Shown: positions 16,378 through 25,662 of the stretch, in pieces
How positions within the stretch are numbered: the stretch's first letter is position 1
Layout: each line of letters begins with the position of its first letter
Assembly: GCA_002067975.1 (NCBI GenBank)
Contig: MVRS01000047.1
Span: forward strand, 17,078 to 81,077
From: Syntrophorhabdus sp. PtaU1.Bin058
Lineage (GTDB): Bacteria; Desulfobacterota; Syntrophorhabdia; Syntrophorhabdales; Syntrophorhabdaceae
DNA: 64,000 bases
Reading direction: 5' to 3'
Translations under genes and position numbers: made by a program
Notes under the pieces: generated by a model
The model's database searches: none
What the model saw: the letters and a program-made list of their open reading frames with translations, nothing else
Told to the model about the DNA's origin: nothing

Positions 16378-17442
16378 TCATAATGTGCTCATCCCACTCA
16401 CGATGTCTTCTTGCAATTTCATTTCAGGCAGGACTATGGTAAACGTTGTCCCTTCATCGCCGCTCTCCACTTCAATGGTGCCTCTATGGAGGCGCATATT
16501 CCTCATACCGATAAAAAGACCCAGCCCACGGCCGCCTCTCTTCCGTGAAAAGAATGGTTTAAAGATGGACTCAAGATCATCCTTCCCGATCGTGGAGTGC
16601 CTGTTGTAAACGGAGACACGAAAAGAAGTATTAATTTTTTCTGAGGATATTTTGATGAAACCGCCGGGCCTTTCATGCTCAACTGCATTTCTCAGGATAT
16701 TGCTGATAACCTGAAAGATCTTTGTCTTATCTGCAACGCACACGAGGGAACCCTTTCTCTCAAACCGGCACTCAATGCCTTCCAGTTCAGGAGAAAGGCT
16801 TCCCATGGCATCTTCGACAACGTTGTTCAGATCAAACTCTTCCCTGACAAGTTCATTGTCGGTGAAGTCAAGCAGGTCATGGGTAAATTTATCTATCTTT
16901 TTTGCCGCTTCGAGCATTGCGTTAATATACGCCAGCTGCGATCCATCCGTTGACTTCTGTCTTAAAAGTTCGCTCATCCCCGTTATGGTATTTAAGGGGT
17001 TTCTGACCTCGTGGGCAACCATAAGGGACATATATCCGAGGGGAATAATGTAATCGAGTCTCTCCATGCTCTCCATCAATGTTCCCTTGTCTCCCCCATC
17101 GGTCTCCTTCTTAACGTGTTCCATAAGGCGCTCGATAAGGTTGTACACCTCGATCATCTGCCCCCGTTCTTTCCTTAATTCCTCGAACTTTACAAATTTC
17201 TCTGCCTGTTTCACCAGGTCGTTGATAGGCTGGATCATGGCCCTCACCACGATAAACGCACAGAACGAGGAGAAAAGACAGACAACGACTACCCACATCC
17301 ATGCAGTATGCGTGCGCACGGCAACCGTAAGGACATTTGCGCCTATGACAACAGAGAGGAGGCTTGTAAGAAAGACCACAAGCGGAACGATCGTGTTGAG
17401 GCTGTACTTCAGGTTGCTTGGATCCCTGAAAAAACCTTTCAA
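16378..17442 (-). CDS. Sensor histidine kinase (PilS-like)
   Basis: Membrane histidine kinase with two membrane helices (within SLNTIVPLVVFLTSLL and MWVVVVCLFSSFCAFIV), a HAMP-like segment, the HisKA box with the phospho-accepting His in MVAHEVRNPLN, an N box (NILRNAVEHE) and a G box (GRGLGLFIG). An upstream ATG at 17550 keeps the frame open, but those codons overlap the platform-protein gene. The TTG at 17442 gives the classical 4-bp overlap TTGA with the pilC stop and has a GAGGGGGG ribosome-binding site 4 nt upstream, so it is chosen here (354 residues). Canonical PilS has six membrane helices; this one has two, so PilS-like is based on context. Confidence 0.85.
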   Translation of the reverse strand: MKGFFRDPSNLKYSLNTIVPLVVFLTSLLSVVIGANVLTVAVRTHTAWMWVVVVCLFSSFCAFIVVRAMIQPINDLVKQAEKFVKFEELRKERGQMIEVYNLIERLMEHVKKETDGGDKGTLMESMERLDYIIPLGYMSLMVAHEVRNPLNTITGMSELLRQKSTDGSQLAYINAMLEAAKKIDKFTHDLLDFTDNELVREEFDLNNVVEDAMGSLSPELEGIECRFERKGSLVCVADKTKIFQVISNILRNAVEHERPGGFIKISSEKINTSFRVSVYNRHSTIGKDDLESIFKPFFSRKRGGRGLGLFIGMRNMRLHRGTIEVESGDEGTTFTIVLPEMKLQEDIVSGMSTL

Positions 17443-18665
17443 CCGGCCCCCCTCATTGCGCTCATCATGTCCCACCACGGCATGAATATAGCGAGGGCGA
17501 GGAACAGGACCATAACGGAAAGGCCTGCCGTGAGTATAGGCTCTACCCACGCCGACAACCTTGTAACAGAGTATGCGACCTCCCTGTCGTAGTGCGTGGA
17601 GACTTCCTTCAGCATCTCTTCGAGGGCGCCCGTCTCCTCGCCCGTCGAGATAAGGTGTATCACAAGGGGCGGAAATATCCCCGCATCTCTCAGGGGTTTT
17701 GAGATACCCCGTCCTTTCTCTATGTTCTGACCGATCTCAATAACCTTCTGTGCGATATAGTTGTTGCCCACGGTCCTGGACACAATCTCCAGGGTCTTTA
17801 CAATAGGGATGCCTGCCCTTACAAGGTTCTCAAGGGTAAAGGCAAACCTCCCCATACATATCTTCAGGACGATCTGGCCCACAAGGGGTATCTGCAGTTT
17901 GATCCTGTCGATGGTCATTGCGCCGTTGGCCGTCCTCTTATAAAGGATAAAAAGCACAATGGCAAGCACAATGGCGCCGATAGTAAAGACTGTATATTTC
18001 TCGGCAAGATCATTTATCAGGAGCAGTATCTGCGTAGGGAGAGGGAGGGCAATCTTTGCGTTCTTGAACATAGGGACAAACTTCGGAACCACCATCTTTA
18101 TCAGCACGACAAAGGCAATGACAAGGGTGCTCACCACGAACAAGGGGTAACGCATAGCAGATTTGAGCATCTCTTTCGTCTTCATCTGAAACTCGATAAT
18201 GCCCGCAAGCCTTTCAAGCACCTCTTCTAAGCTGCCGCCGGCCTCGCCTGCGCTGACCATGCTGATGTAAAGTTCAGAAAAGATGCCCTTGTGTTGTGAA
18301 AGGGCCTCTGAAAGGCTCTGGCCTCTGTCTATGTCCTGGGCTACCGTCTTGATCGCCGCCTTCAGTTTCGGACTTGTGGTCTGCTCTTCGAGTGCCCTCA
18401 GGCCGGCAACTACGGGTATACCTGCCCTGATGATCGTCTGGAGCTGTCTCGTGAAAAATATCAGGTCGTCATATTTGACCTTCTGGAACCGCAGCAGGAA
18501 ATCATCGGCAGCGAATGAAGCGGCAGTTTTTGTCTCTTTTGCGGAGACAGGGAAAAGCCCCATGGTATCGAGCTGGGTATAAACGTCCCGCTGGCTGGCC
18601 GCCTCCATGCTCCCCGTTACCAAAAGCCCCTTGTCGTCACGCGCCCTGTATGTGAATGTACTCAT
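17439..18665 (-). CDS. pilC: Type IV pilus platform protein PilC
   Basis: Inner-membrane platform of the T4a pilus (408 residues) with two GspF domains: the first starts at DLIFFTRQLQTIIRAGIPVVAGL, the second at RFAFTLENLVRAGIPIVKTLE. Three hydrophobic segments (about 170-195, 220-243 and 378-400) separate them. The start follows the PilB stop after 3 bp, and the stop overlaps the histidine kinase start by 4 bp. Together these show tight translational coupling within the locus. Confidence 0.95.
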   Translation of the reverse strand: MSTFTYRARDDKGLLVTGSMEAASQRDVYTQLDTMGLFPVSAKETKTAASFAADDFLLRFQKVKYDDLIFFTRQLQTIIRAGIPVVAGLRALEEQTTSPKLKAAIKTVAQDIDRGQSLSEALSQHKGIFSELYISMVSAGEAGGSLEEVLERLAGIIEFQMKTKEMLKSAMRYPLFVVSTLVIAFVVLIKMVVPKFVPMFKNAKIALPLPTQILLLINDLAEKYTVFTIGAIVLAIVLFILYKRTANGAMTIDRIKLQIPLVGQIVLKICMGRFAFTLENLVRAGIPIVKTLEIVSRTVGNNYIAQKVIEIGQNIEKGRGISKPLRDAGIFPPLVIHLISTGEETGALEEMLKEVSTHYDREVAYSVTRLSAWVEPILTAGLSVMVLFLALAIFMPWWDMMSAMRGAG

Positions 18666-18668
18666 TGT

Positions 18669-20369
18669 TTATTCTTCCTGTACCACGTTAAGCGCCTCTT
18701 CGAGCGTCGTAATGCCGAAGAGGACCTTCATGACCGCATCGTCCCGCATGACCCTCATCCCTTTTTCATGCGCCCTCTTCTTGATGACCTCGCTCGGTGC
18801 CTTTGCTATAATCATCTCCCTCAATTCGTCATCCATGACAAGGACCTCATAGACACCCGTCCTGCCTTTATATCCTTTGTATTTACATGACGGGCAGCCT
18901 TTGCCCCGGTACAGCAGGACGTCCTCTTTTATCTGGAATGTCCTGTGGACCGAAGGTGCAGGATAATAGGATTCCTTACAATCAGGACATATCTTCCGGA
19001 GGAGTCGCTGCGCTACCACGCATGTAACGGAAGATGTTACGAGGAAGGGCTCAACACCCATGTCAACGAGCCTCATGATAGCGCTCGCGGCATCATTGGT
19101 GTGAAGCGTCGACAGCACAAGGTGTCCTGTAAGGGCGGAATGGATTGCGATGTTTGCCGTCTCCCCGTCACGGATCTCGCCAACCATAATGACATCGGGG
19201 TCCTGCCTCAGGATAGATCGCAGACCGCTATCGAAGGTCATTCCCGCCTTCACATTGACCTGCGCCTGGGCGAGACCTTCAAGGGTATACTCAACGGGGT
19301 CTTCGATGGTGATGATGTTCTTCTCCGGTGAATTGATGTAATTAAGGATCGCGTAAAGTGTCGTCGATTTTCCGCTGCCTGTCGGACCCGTTGAGAGGAT
19401 AAACCCGTAAGGTCTTTTCAGGACATTCTTTATCTTTTCCTTGTCATCGAGGAGCAGTCCCAGGTTATCGATCCCGTAAAGCGCTGTGCTTTTATCGAGA
19501 AGTCTGAGGACGACCTTCTCACCGTGGATCGTAGGGAATGTGGAAACCCTGACACCGACTTCCTTTGTCGATTCACGGATATTAAATCTCCCGTCCTGGG
19601 GCGTCCTTGTCTTGGCTATATCTATGCCTGCAAGGATCTTGATCCTCGACACGATGGGAAGAAAGAGCCTTTTTTCAGGGGTAGGTACGTCGCGCAGTCT
19701 GCCGTCGACCCTCATCCTGATCCTCATCTGTTTTTTTGAAGGCTCCACGTGGATATCGCTTGCTCCGTCTGCAAGGGCCTGCGCAAGAAGGCTGTTTACA
19801 AATCGCACCACGGGCTCATCTTCGATAAGGTCAGCGGAGATACGCTCATCGAGGTCTTCTTCTTCCTCCTCCTTAAACAACGTAACCTCATCGCTTTCCT
19901 TCATCTTTTCCAGGGTCTCTTCAACAAGGGTTTTAAGTCCGTAATATTTCTCAAGGGCACGCTTCAACTCGCCTTCAGTGACGATAACAGGGTCAATCTC
20001 CATATTGACGAGCCTCGAGACATCGTCCATCGCATCAATGTCAAGGGGGTCTACCATCGCAAGCTTCAGGACATTGAAAATCCTGTCTACCGGAATGATC
20101 ATGGAGTTTTTCGCCATATCCGGCGAGATAAGTTTTGCGAGGTCTTCGGGGATCTCGATTTCGTCGAGATTGATAATCGGGATGCCGAGCTGTTTGCTGA
20201 CGGTATCAATAATTTCTTTTTCCGAGAGAAGTCCCAGTTTGATAATAACCTTTCCGAGCTTGTCGCCATATTTCTTCTGTTCTGCAAGTGCCTTCAGAAG
20301 GTCCTTATCGCTTAATTTTTTCGCCTCCAGAAGAAGTTCACCAAGACGCTTACGAACTCTCTGTGCCAT
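18669..20369 (-). CDS. pilB: Type IV pilus extension ATPase PilB
   Basis: Cytoplasmic hexameric ATPase that powers pilus extension (566 residues). The N-terminal MshEN domain opens with RLGELLLEAKKLSDKDLLKALAEQ-type spacing (Arg8, Gly10, Leu12, Gln31), the pattern associated with c-di-GMP binding. The catalytic part has Walker A GPTGSGKS, a Walker B region ending in VGEIRDGET, the His box HLVLSTLHTND and a tetra-Cys metal site (CPDC and CPSC). Residues 170-180 form an acidic stretch (EEEEEDLDE). Separated from pilT by a 136-bp gap holding a heptad repeat. Confidence 0.96.
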   Translation of the reverse strand: MAQRVRKRLGELLLEAKKLSDKDLLKALAEQKKYGDKLGKVIIKLGLLSEKEIIDTVSKQLGIPIINLDEIEIPEDLAKLISPDMAKNSMIIPVDRIFNVLKLAMVDPLDIDAMDDVSRLVNMEIDPVIVTEGELKRALEKYYGLKTLVEETLEKMKESDEVTLFKEEEEEDLDERISADLIEDEPVVRFVNSLLAQALADGASDIHVEPSKKQMRIRMRVDGRLRDVPTPEKRLFLPIVSRIKILAGIDIAKTRTPQDGRFNIRESTKEVGVRVSTFPTIHGEKVVLRLLDKSTALYGIDNLGLLLDDKEKIKNVLKRPYGFILSTGPTGSGKSTTLYAILNYINSPEKNIITIEDPVEYTLEGLAQAQVNVKAGMTFDSGLRSILRQDPDVIMVGEIRDGETANIAIHSALTGHLVLSTLHTNDAASAIMRLVDMGVEPFLVTSSVTCVVAQRLLRKICPDCKESYYPAPSVHRTFQIKEDVLLYRGKGCPSCKYKGYKGRTGVYEVLVMDDELREMIIAKAPSEVIKKRAHEKGMRVMRDDAVMKVLFGITTLEEALNVVQEE

Positions 20370-20441
20370 TCTTATTTTCCTTTTAGTTTTTTTCTCTTCA
20401 TATTATACAACATCTTGCTCCGCATAACTAAATCCTATAAT

Positions 20442-20503
20442 TCCGTGAGGCGTCAATCGTGAGTCGTAAGGGGTTAAGGCCCCTCACGCCTGACGGGTTT
20501 ACG
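20442..20503. repeat. Heptad inverted repeat, family A
   Basis: Left units CGTGAGG, CGTCAAT, CGTGAGT, CGTAAGG; centre GGTTAAGGCC; right units CCTCACG, CCTGACG, GGTTTACG. It fills most of the pilT-pilB gap, inside an operon, and ends 2 bp before the pilT stop codon. Confidence 0.8.
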
Positions 20504-20505
20504 CG

Positions 20506-21549
20506 CTATTTGATGTATTCACTGACATTCGCATTCATCAACGCATCTTCACGGGTTATGATGCCTTTTTTCAGCAGCTCGCTCAGATTTTGTTCCATCG
20601 TATGCATGCCGTATTCTTTCCCCATCTCGATCTGCCCGTAAAGCTGATAACTCTTTGCCTCCCGTATCAGGTTCCTCAATGCCGGCGTCGCTATGAGGAT
20701 CTCCGTAGCCGGTATCCTCCCTTTCGCATCGGCACGCCTCAAAAGCTTCTGCGTGATCACGGCCTGAAGGGTGATCGAAAGCTGAGACCGTATCTGTGCC
20801 TGCTGATGGGGCGGAAAGACATCGATGATCCTGTCAATGGTCTGGGAGGCGTTTGTTGTATGGAGCGTGGAAAAGACAAGATGCCCGGTCTCGGCGGCGG
20901 TTATGGCAGCCTGCATTGTCTCCAGATCCCGCATCTCGCCGATGAGGATTACATCGGGGTCCTGTCTCAATACATGCCGGAGCGCCAAGGAGAACGACTT
21001 GGTATCGTCGCCTATCTCCCTCTGGGAGATAATCGCCTTTTTCGCCGTATATGCGTACTCGATCGGGTCTTCCACCGTGATAACATGGAGCGACCTCTCT
21101 TCATTAATAAGCTCAACCATCGCGGCGAGCGTTGTCGATTTGCCGCTTCCCGTGGGACCGGTCACCAGTACCAATCCGTTCGGTTTCCTGGTAAGCTCCT
21201 TCAGGATGACAGGCAGGCTGAGATCTTCCAGCCTGGGCACGGCGAGCGGTATATGCCGGACCGAAAAGGCTATGGTGCCTTTCTGGTGGTAGACATTGAT
21301 CCTGAAACGCCCGACATTTGTTAGTTCATAGGAAAAATCGAGTTCCTGGTCTCTGCGAAAACGTTCTTTTTTTACCTGATCAACAACGATCTCATCAAAA
21401 AATTCCCTCATATCCTTGTGGTATATCGCGTCCTCATTCAGGTAGGTCAGCTCCCCGTTTCTCCTTATGGCAGGCGGAATACCGTCGATGAGATGCAGAT
21501 CAGAGGCCTCTTGTTCGACCATCGTATACAACATCTTTATAATACTCAA
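20506..21549 (-). CDS. pilT: Type IV pilus retraction ATPase PilT
   Basis: Retraction motor (347 residues). The N-terminal PAS-like domain includes ASDLHLIDG (15-23). The RecA-like core has Walker A GPTGSGKS (131-138), the Asp box (EDPIEY), a Walker B region followed by GEMRDLET, a His box (GHLVFSTLHT) and the C-terminal PALRNLIRE element close to the AIRNLIRE motif required for retraction in Pseudomonas PilT. It follows the PilT paralogue by 9 bp. Confidence 0.96.
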   Translation of the reverse strand: MSIIKMLYTMVEQEASDLHLIDGIPPAIRRNGELTYLNEDAIYHKDMREFFDEIVVDQVKKERFRRDQELDFSYELTNVGRFRINVYHQKGTIAFSVRHIPLAVPRLEDLSLPVILKELTRKPNGLVLVTGPTGSGKSTTLAAMVELINEERSLHVITVEDPIEYAYTAKKAIISQREIGDDTKSFSLALRHVLRQDPDVILIGEMRDLETMQAAITAAETGHLVFSTLHTTNASQTIDRIIDVFPPHQQAQIRSQLSITLQAVITQKLLRRADAKGRIPATEILIATPALRNLIREAKSYQLYGQIEMGKEYGMHTMEQNLSELLKKGIITREDALMNANVSEYIK

Positions 21550-21558
21550 TGGCGCACC

Positions 21559-23118
21559 TCACAAAAAAAAGATATTATCAAAGGAGATCTCCTTTATATC
21601 CCCGTCAAACAGAAGCATGTAGAACTTCACGGTCCTGTTTGTGTATATCTGCGGTATCTGTATTGTTATTGTATGCCAGTTTCCGTCCTTAATCAAATCA
21701 AGCGGCCTTTCGGTCAGCTCGTAATCATTTTTGCTGTCTTCAAAAACCCTCACCTTGAAGGCATAGACGGGTTTTTCGATCTTTGTCTCCAGTATCTTGT
21801 ATGAGATGTTCAGAAAGGATTTGAGCCTGAAAGGGTCCTTCTTTCCATTGAGTATGGTGTAATCAGCGGCAAAATGGTAGGGACCTTTCAACGTTCCCGT
21901 ATCCCTGAACAGAAAACCGACAGGCGTACTGAAAAGCCTTCCCGAAGCGTCAAAGGAACTTAAGTTCGTGACGCTGAGGTCCGCCTGGTAGACCGCAAGG
22001 TCTTTTTCAAGGGCCATTATGCCCCGTGTCGTCGAGATCCCGTCTTTTGTCGGCTTTACATCGGCAATATCCTCGATGAATTTACTGCTCCTCGATGAGT
22101 GGGCAATCGCCTGTGCGACATCGATTACGCCCTGTTTACTGAGCATTCGCAACGATTCGTCGAGGGATGTCATCCCCTCGTTCTTCGAAGTATCAAGGAT
22201 CGTGACGATCTGGTGGATCTTGTCTTCCCTGATGAGGTTCCTGATCGCCGGGTTGACCTTCATAACCTCACAGGCGCAGACACAGCAGGTCGCATCGGTC
22301 TTCAGCAATAACCTCTGGGAGACCACGGCCCTCAGGACATTTGCGATCTGAATCCTCGCCGTATTCTTTTCCTGGTCCGGGAAAAAGTCCATTATCCTGT
22401 TTATCGTTTGCGCAACATTAAGGGTATGGAGTGTTGAAAACACGAGTGCCCCTGTCTCGGCGAGCTCCAGCGCCGCTCTCATGGACTCTCTGTCCCTGAT
22501 CTCCCCGACAAAGATAATGTCGGCATCCTCACGGACTATCCTCCTTAATGCGCCGGAAAACGATTTTGTATCTCTGCCGATCTCTCTCTGGCTGACGATC
22601 GATCTCTTCGGCCTGAAGACAAATTCTATCGGATCCTCTATGGTAACGATATGGCACATCCGCTCCCTGTTGATCATCTCAAGGAGAGCGGCAACGGTCG
22701 TCGATTTGCCGCTTGCTGATGGACCTGTTACCAGTATCAGTCCGCTGCGGTATTTTGTAAATCCTTTTAAAGAATCCGGCAAGCCGAGTTCGTCAAAAGA
22801 AGGCAAGGCGTCAGAGACGGGCCGGACAACTATCCCGAGTGAGCCGCGCCTCATAAATGCACACATCCTGAACCTTCCGAAGCCACCCATCTCGTATGTG
22901 TAGTCGAGCTCGTTGTCTTTCGTAAAACGCTCAAACTGCATCTCTGTAGTCGTGCCCTGCAGCAGTTCAACGATATCGTTATTTGTTAAAGGCTCTTTGC
23001 TCAGGCGGGTGATACCGCCATTACTGCCAAGGGGAGGGAATCCTTCAAAGAAAAAGACACTCTGTACTCCCTGATTGATCCCTCTTTTAACGACGTTCAG
23101 GATTCCGGTTCTCTTCAA
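21559..23118 (-). CDS. PilT paralogue fused to a C-terminal beta-sandwich-like domain
   Basis: Residues 1-350 are a PilT/PilU-type ATPase: Walker A is GPSASGKS (132-139, altered from GPTGSGKS), VGEIRDRES is intact, and AIRNLIRED (291-299) is present. The N-terminal PAS-like part has lost the usual SDLH motif (VFFFEGFPPLGSNGG instead). Residues about 370-519 are an extra domain rich in alternating hydrophobic and aromatic residues, with WHTITIQIP and a terminal ISFDNIFFL. This resembles jelly-roll/carbohydrate-binding folds usually found outside the cytoplasm. The start is TTG at 23118, inside the last 32 bp of the TPR gene. A PilU-like accessory motor is likely; the role of the extra domain is unknown. 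Confidence 0.85.
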   Translation of the reverse strand: MKRTGILNVVKRGINQGVQSVFFFEGFPPLGSNGGITRLSKEPLTNNDIVELLQGTTTEMQFERFTKDNELDYTYEMGGFGRFRMCAFMRRGSLGIVVRPVSDALPSFDELGLPDSLKGFTKYRSGLILVTGPSASGKSTTVAALLEMINRERMCHIVTIEDPIEFVFRPKRSIVSQREIGRDTKSFSGALRRIVREDADIIFVGEIRDRESMRAALELAETGALVFSTLHTLNVAQTINRIMDFFPDQEKNTARIQIANVLRAVVSQRLLLKTDATCCVCACEVMKVNPAIRNLIREDKIHQIVTILDTSKNEGMTSLDESLRMLSKQGVIDVAQAIAHSSRSSKFIEDIADVKPTKDGISTTRGIMALEKDLAVYQADLSVTNLSSFDASGRLFSTPVGFLFRDTGTLKGPYHFAADYTILNGKKDPFRLKSFLNISYKILETKIEKPVYAFKVRVFEDSKNDYELTERPLDLIKDGNWHTITIQIPQIYTNRTVKFYMLLFDGDIKEISFDNIFFL

Positions 23119-24181
23119 GGAACCTTAACCTCTCTATAACTTCCTTTCGCGCCTCAGGGGATTTGACGGTACTGAGGTACTGCCTGTAGTATCTTACCGC
23201 GTCTTCAGTTTTGCCCATTGTGTCTTGAATGATTGCATAGGACAGAAAAAGGGCCGGGTTCCTTACCTTCTTCCCGATGGGGACATTGAGGAGCCTGGAG
23301 GCTTCGTCCAGTCTCCCGTTTCTCCTTAAAAGTGCCGAAAGGTTCAGATAGGGCTCGATACTGTCGGGTTCCATGACGATCGCCTTTCTGAAATACTCCT
23401 CGGCGAGCCCTGCATCGCCTTCACTCATCATCAGGAGGCCTATGTTGTTGTATGCCTTTGGATAATTTTTCTGAAGATCAAGTATCTTTTTAAAATAAAA
23501 AAGCGCTTCTTTTGAATTCCCTTCCTGGACGGCAATAACGCCGAGATTATTCAGGGCCTCGACATGGTCCGGTTTTATGGCGAGGACGGCGCGGTATATC
23601 CTCTTCGCCTCGCCTGAATGGCCTGTCTGGAGCGCCGCTGCAGCCTCGTTGTACAACAAATTGGCCTTTTCGTTATCTGTTGCCCTTGTGACAACCTTTC
23701 CGTCTTCTTTTAGTTCCCCGGTCTTTTCGGCAGGCCGCGCAGATGCTGCCATTTTCACCGGCATTGTCTTTGCCGGAATATCTTTTATCTTCTTCCTGTC
23801 CCCGGCAACGGTCTTTCGCGGGGCAGCAACAGATACCTTTTTTTCTTCAGGTGCTGCCTCGGTTACTCGCAATGGAGCTTGCTTTACCGGAGCCTGCTCT
23901 TTTTTTACAGCCTCTGCATCGGGTTTTTGAGACGGCGTTTCGATCTTTGCAACCTGCTGTTTCGGGGAAGCAGGCGGGATAATGGCCACTTTAGTCTGTT
24001 TCGGACTTTGGAATGCCGGGACAAAAAGATAGCCCAGCACAACAAGGACGCAGACGAGCAGGATCCCATACACAAGGAACCTCGATTTCTTCTTTGGACC
24101 AGGCAGATTAAAGGGGACACCGGGAGCAGTCTTCTTTCGCTCCTTTTGGGCCTTTTTCAGTGCATCGAGGATTATGCTCAT
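23087..24181 (-). CDS. Membrane-anchored TPR protein with GspB-like N-terminus
   Basis: A 364-residue bitopic protein. It begins MSIILDALKKAQKER, the signature opening of GspB/ExeB-like proteins. A membrane helix follows (about 35-56), then a Lys/Pro/Ala-rich periplasmic linker (about 60-165) and about five TPR repeats (about 170-350, e.g. VEALNNLGVIAVQEGN and PKAYNNIGLLMMSEGD). Its design parallels the MshN-like protein at 1073-2173. It lies between pilQ (4-bp overlap) and the PilT paralogue, so a role in secretin assembly or stability (a PilF/PilW- or GspB-type job) is inferred. Confidence 0.8.
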   Translation of the reverse strand: MSIILDALKKAQKERKKTAPGVPFNLPGPKKKSRFLVYGILLVCVLVVLGYLFVPAFQSPKQTKVAIIPPASPKQQVAKIETPSQKPDAEAVKKEQAPVKQAPLRVTEAAPEEKKVSVAAPRKTVAGDRKKIKDIPAKTMPVKMAASARPAEKTGELKEDGKVVTRATDNEKANLLYNEAAAALQTGHSGEAKRIYRAVLAIKPDHVEALNNLGVIAVQEGNSKEALFYFKKILDLQKNYPKAYNNIGLLMMSEGDAGLAEEYFRKAIVMEPDSIEPYLNLSALLRRNGRLDEASRLLNVPIGKKVRNPALFLSYAIIQDTMGKTEDAVRYYRQYLSTVKSPEARKEVIERLRFLEENRNPERR

Positions 24182-25662
24182 TTTTCAGCCTTATCGTATA
24201 TGATCCGTGGCGTCAGGAACACTATAAGTTCGGTGGTCTTGCTCTGTTCCGTACTCGATTTGAAGAGATAGCCGAACAAGGGGATGGAGCTGAAAAGCGG
24301 TATGCCCTTTTCATCATTATATTTTGTCTCGTATAGAATACCGGCGATAATGACTGTCTCGCCGTCCTTTACCCGTACGATGGTGTCTGTTTCTCTTGTA
24401 GATATTACAGGAACTGTCCCTTTGGAATTAGGGTTAGGCGAGTTGACGGAGCTGTCCTTGGTCGAGTAGATGGGATGGATGCCGAGGATAATGTTGCTTT
24501 CATTGTCGATCTGCGGAATGACGTCGAGGACTATCCCGACGTTCATGAACCTCGGACTATAGGTTGCGATAGTGGCAGCCCCTCCTGTCGAAGATTGCTG
24601 CTCTTCGAAATAGACATCCTGTGTTGTCGATTTGATGATCGCCCGCTGGTTGTTAAGGGTCGCAATCTTAGGCGTTGCAAGCACCTTCGTTTCACCCTGT
24701 GCCTTTAAAAGATCGATATAGGTGTTTGTAATGTTCAACTCCCCCGAGGCCTCCGAGCCGACATAGAAACGAAAATATTCGGTATAGTCTCCCAGGAAAT
24801 TTGCAGGCGCGGGGAAACTCTGTGTGGCGCTGATCCTTCCGACACTCCCGAGTCTCGAGTTGACAAGTTGCCAGTTTACGCCCATCCTGAAACCCTCTGA
24901 CAACTTCACTTCAACTATCTTTGCCTCAATCATGATCTGCCTGTGCATGGTCCTTTCAATATTTTCCAGAAACATCGATACGCGCTTTAAATTTCTCGGG
25001 TAGTCCGTTACCATTATTGTAAACGTCTGTTTGTTGATAATAAGCTTCCCGTCGGCAGACAATATGGCCTTCAGATTATCTTCAAGGCTTTTCCACAGGT
25101 CTGATTCGGTCTCGCTTTTTACTTCAAGGGTTTTTGTTTCCGAACTTGTTGTTCCTCCTGTGCTCGATGTGCTGGAGGTGCCGCCGCTTTTCCACTCGAC
25201 CGTGCTCGTGCCGATCTTCTTTAAGGCAAGATAATTGATCGTAAATATCTTTGTTTCTATTTTCGGCTTCGAGGCATAAATAGTCCTGCCCTCAATCTTG
25301 TATGCAAAACCAAGCGGCTCCAGGATATATTCCAGCGCCTTTTCAAGGGTCACGTTCTTCAGGTCGACGGTCGTTACCCCCTTCACATCCGGCTCAGTCA
25401 CCACATTATAATTTGTCTGTTTCGCGATGGCCCTGAGGATATCCTTTACGTCCGCTTCCCGCAACGAGAAAGAGAAATAATCCTGGGGCCCGGTGCTGTC
25501 GGGCGCTTTTGCCTTTTCCATCTGGAAGGATACCGGGCTCGGGATATCAACCGGTTTTGCTGCCGCCTTGGCCTCCTCAGGCTTCTTCTCTTTCGCCTGA
25601 TCAATATGCGCGCAGGATACCAGGACAAGCAACATTACAACAAAAATAAGTCCTTTTTTCAT
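24178..25662 (-). CDS. pilQ: Type IV pilus secretin PilQ
   Basis: Outer-membrane secretin (494 residues) with a lipoprotein signal (lipobox LVSC, Cys17). An STN/N0-like domain (about 65-125, KDILRAIAKQTNYNVV) is followed by an N1-type region with a Ser/Thr-rich insert (about 158-170) and the secretin core. It ends with the IPLFSSIPLFGYLFKS signature and TELIVFLTPRII. No AMIN domain is visible, so it is shorter than Pseudomonas PilQ. It overlaps pilP by 4 bp. Confidence 0.94.
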   Translation of the reverse strand: MKKGLIFVVMLLVLVSCAHIDQAKEKKPEEAKAAAKPVDIPSPVSFQMEKAKAPDSTGPQDYFSFSLREADVKDILRAIAKQTNYNVVTEPDVKGVTTVDLKNVTLEKALEYILEPLGFAYKIEGRTIYASKPKIETKIFTINYLALKKIGTSTVEWKSGGTSSTSSTGGTTSSETKTLEVKSETESDLWKSLEDNLKAILSADGKLIINKQTFTIMVTDYPRNLKRVSMFLENIERTMHRQIMIEAKIVEVKLSEGFRMGVNWQLVNSRLGSVGRISATQSFPAPANFLGDYTEYFRFYVGSEASGELNITNTYIDLLKAQGETKVLATPKIATLNNQRAIIKSTTQDVYFEEQQSSTGGAATIATYSPRFMNVGIVLDVIPQIDNESNIILGIHPIYSTKDSSVNSPNPNSKGTVPVISTRETDTIVRVKDGETVIIAGILYETKYNDEKGIPLFSSIPLFGYLFKSSTEQSKTTELIVFLTPRIIYDKAEK

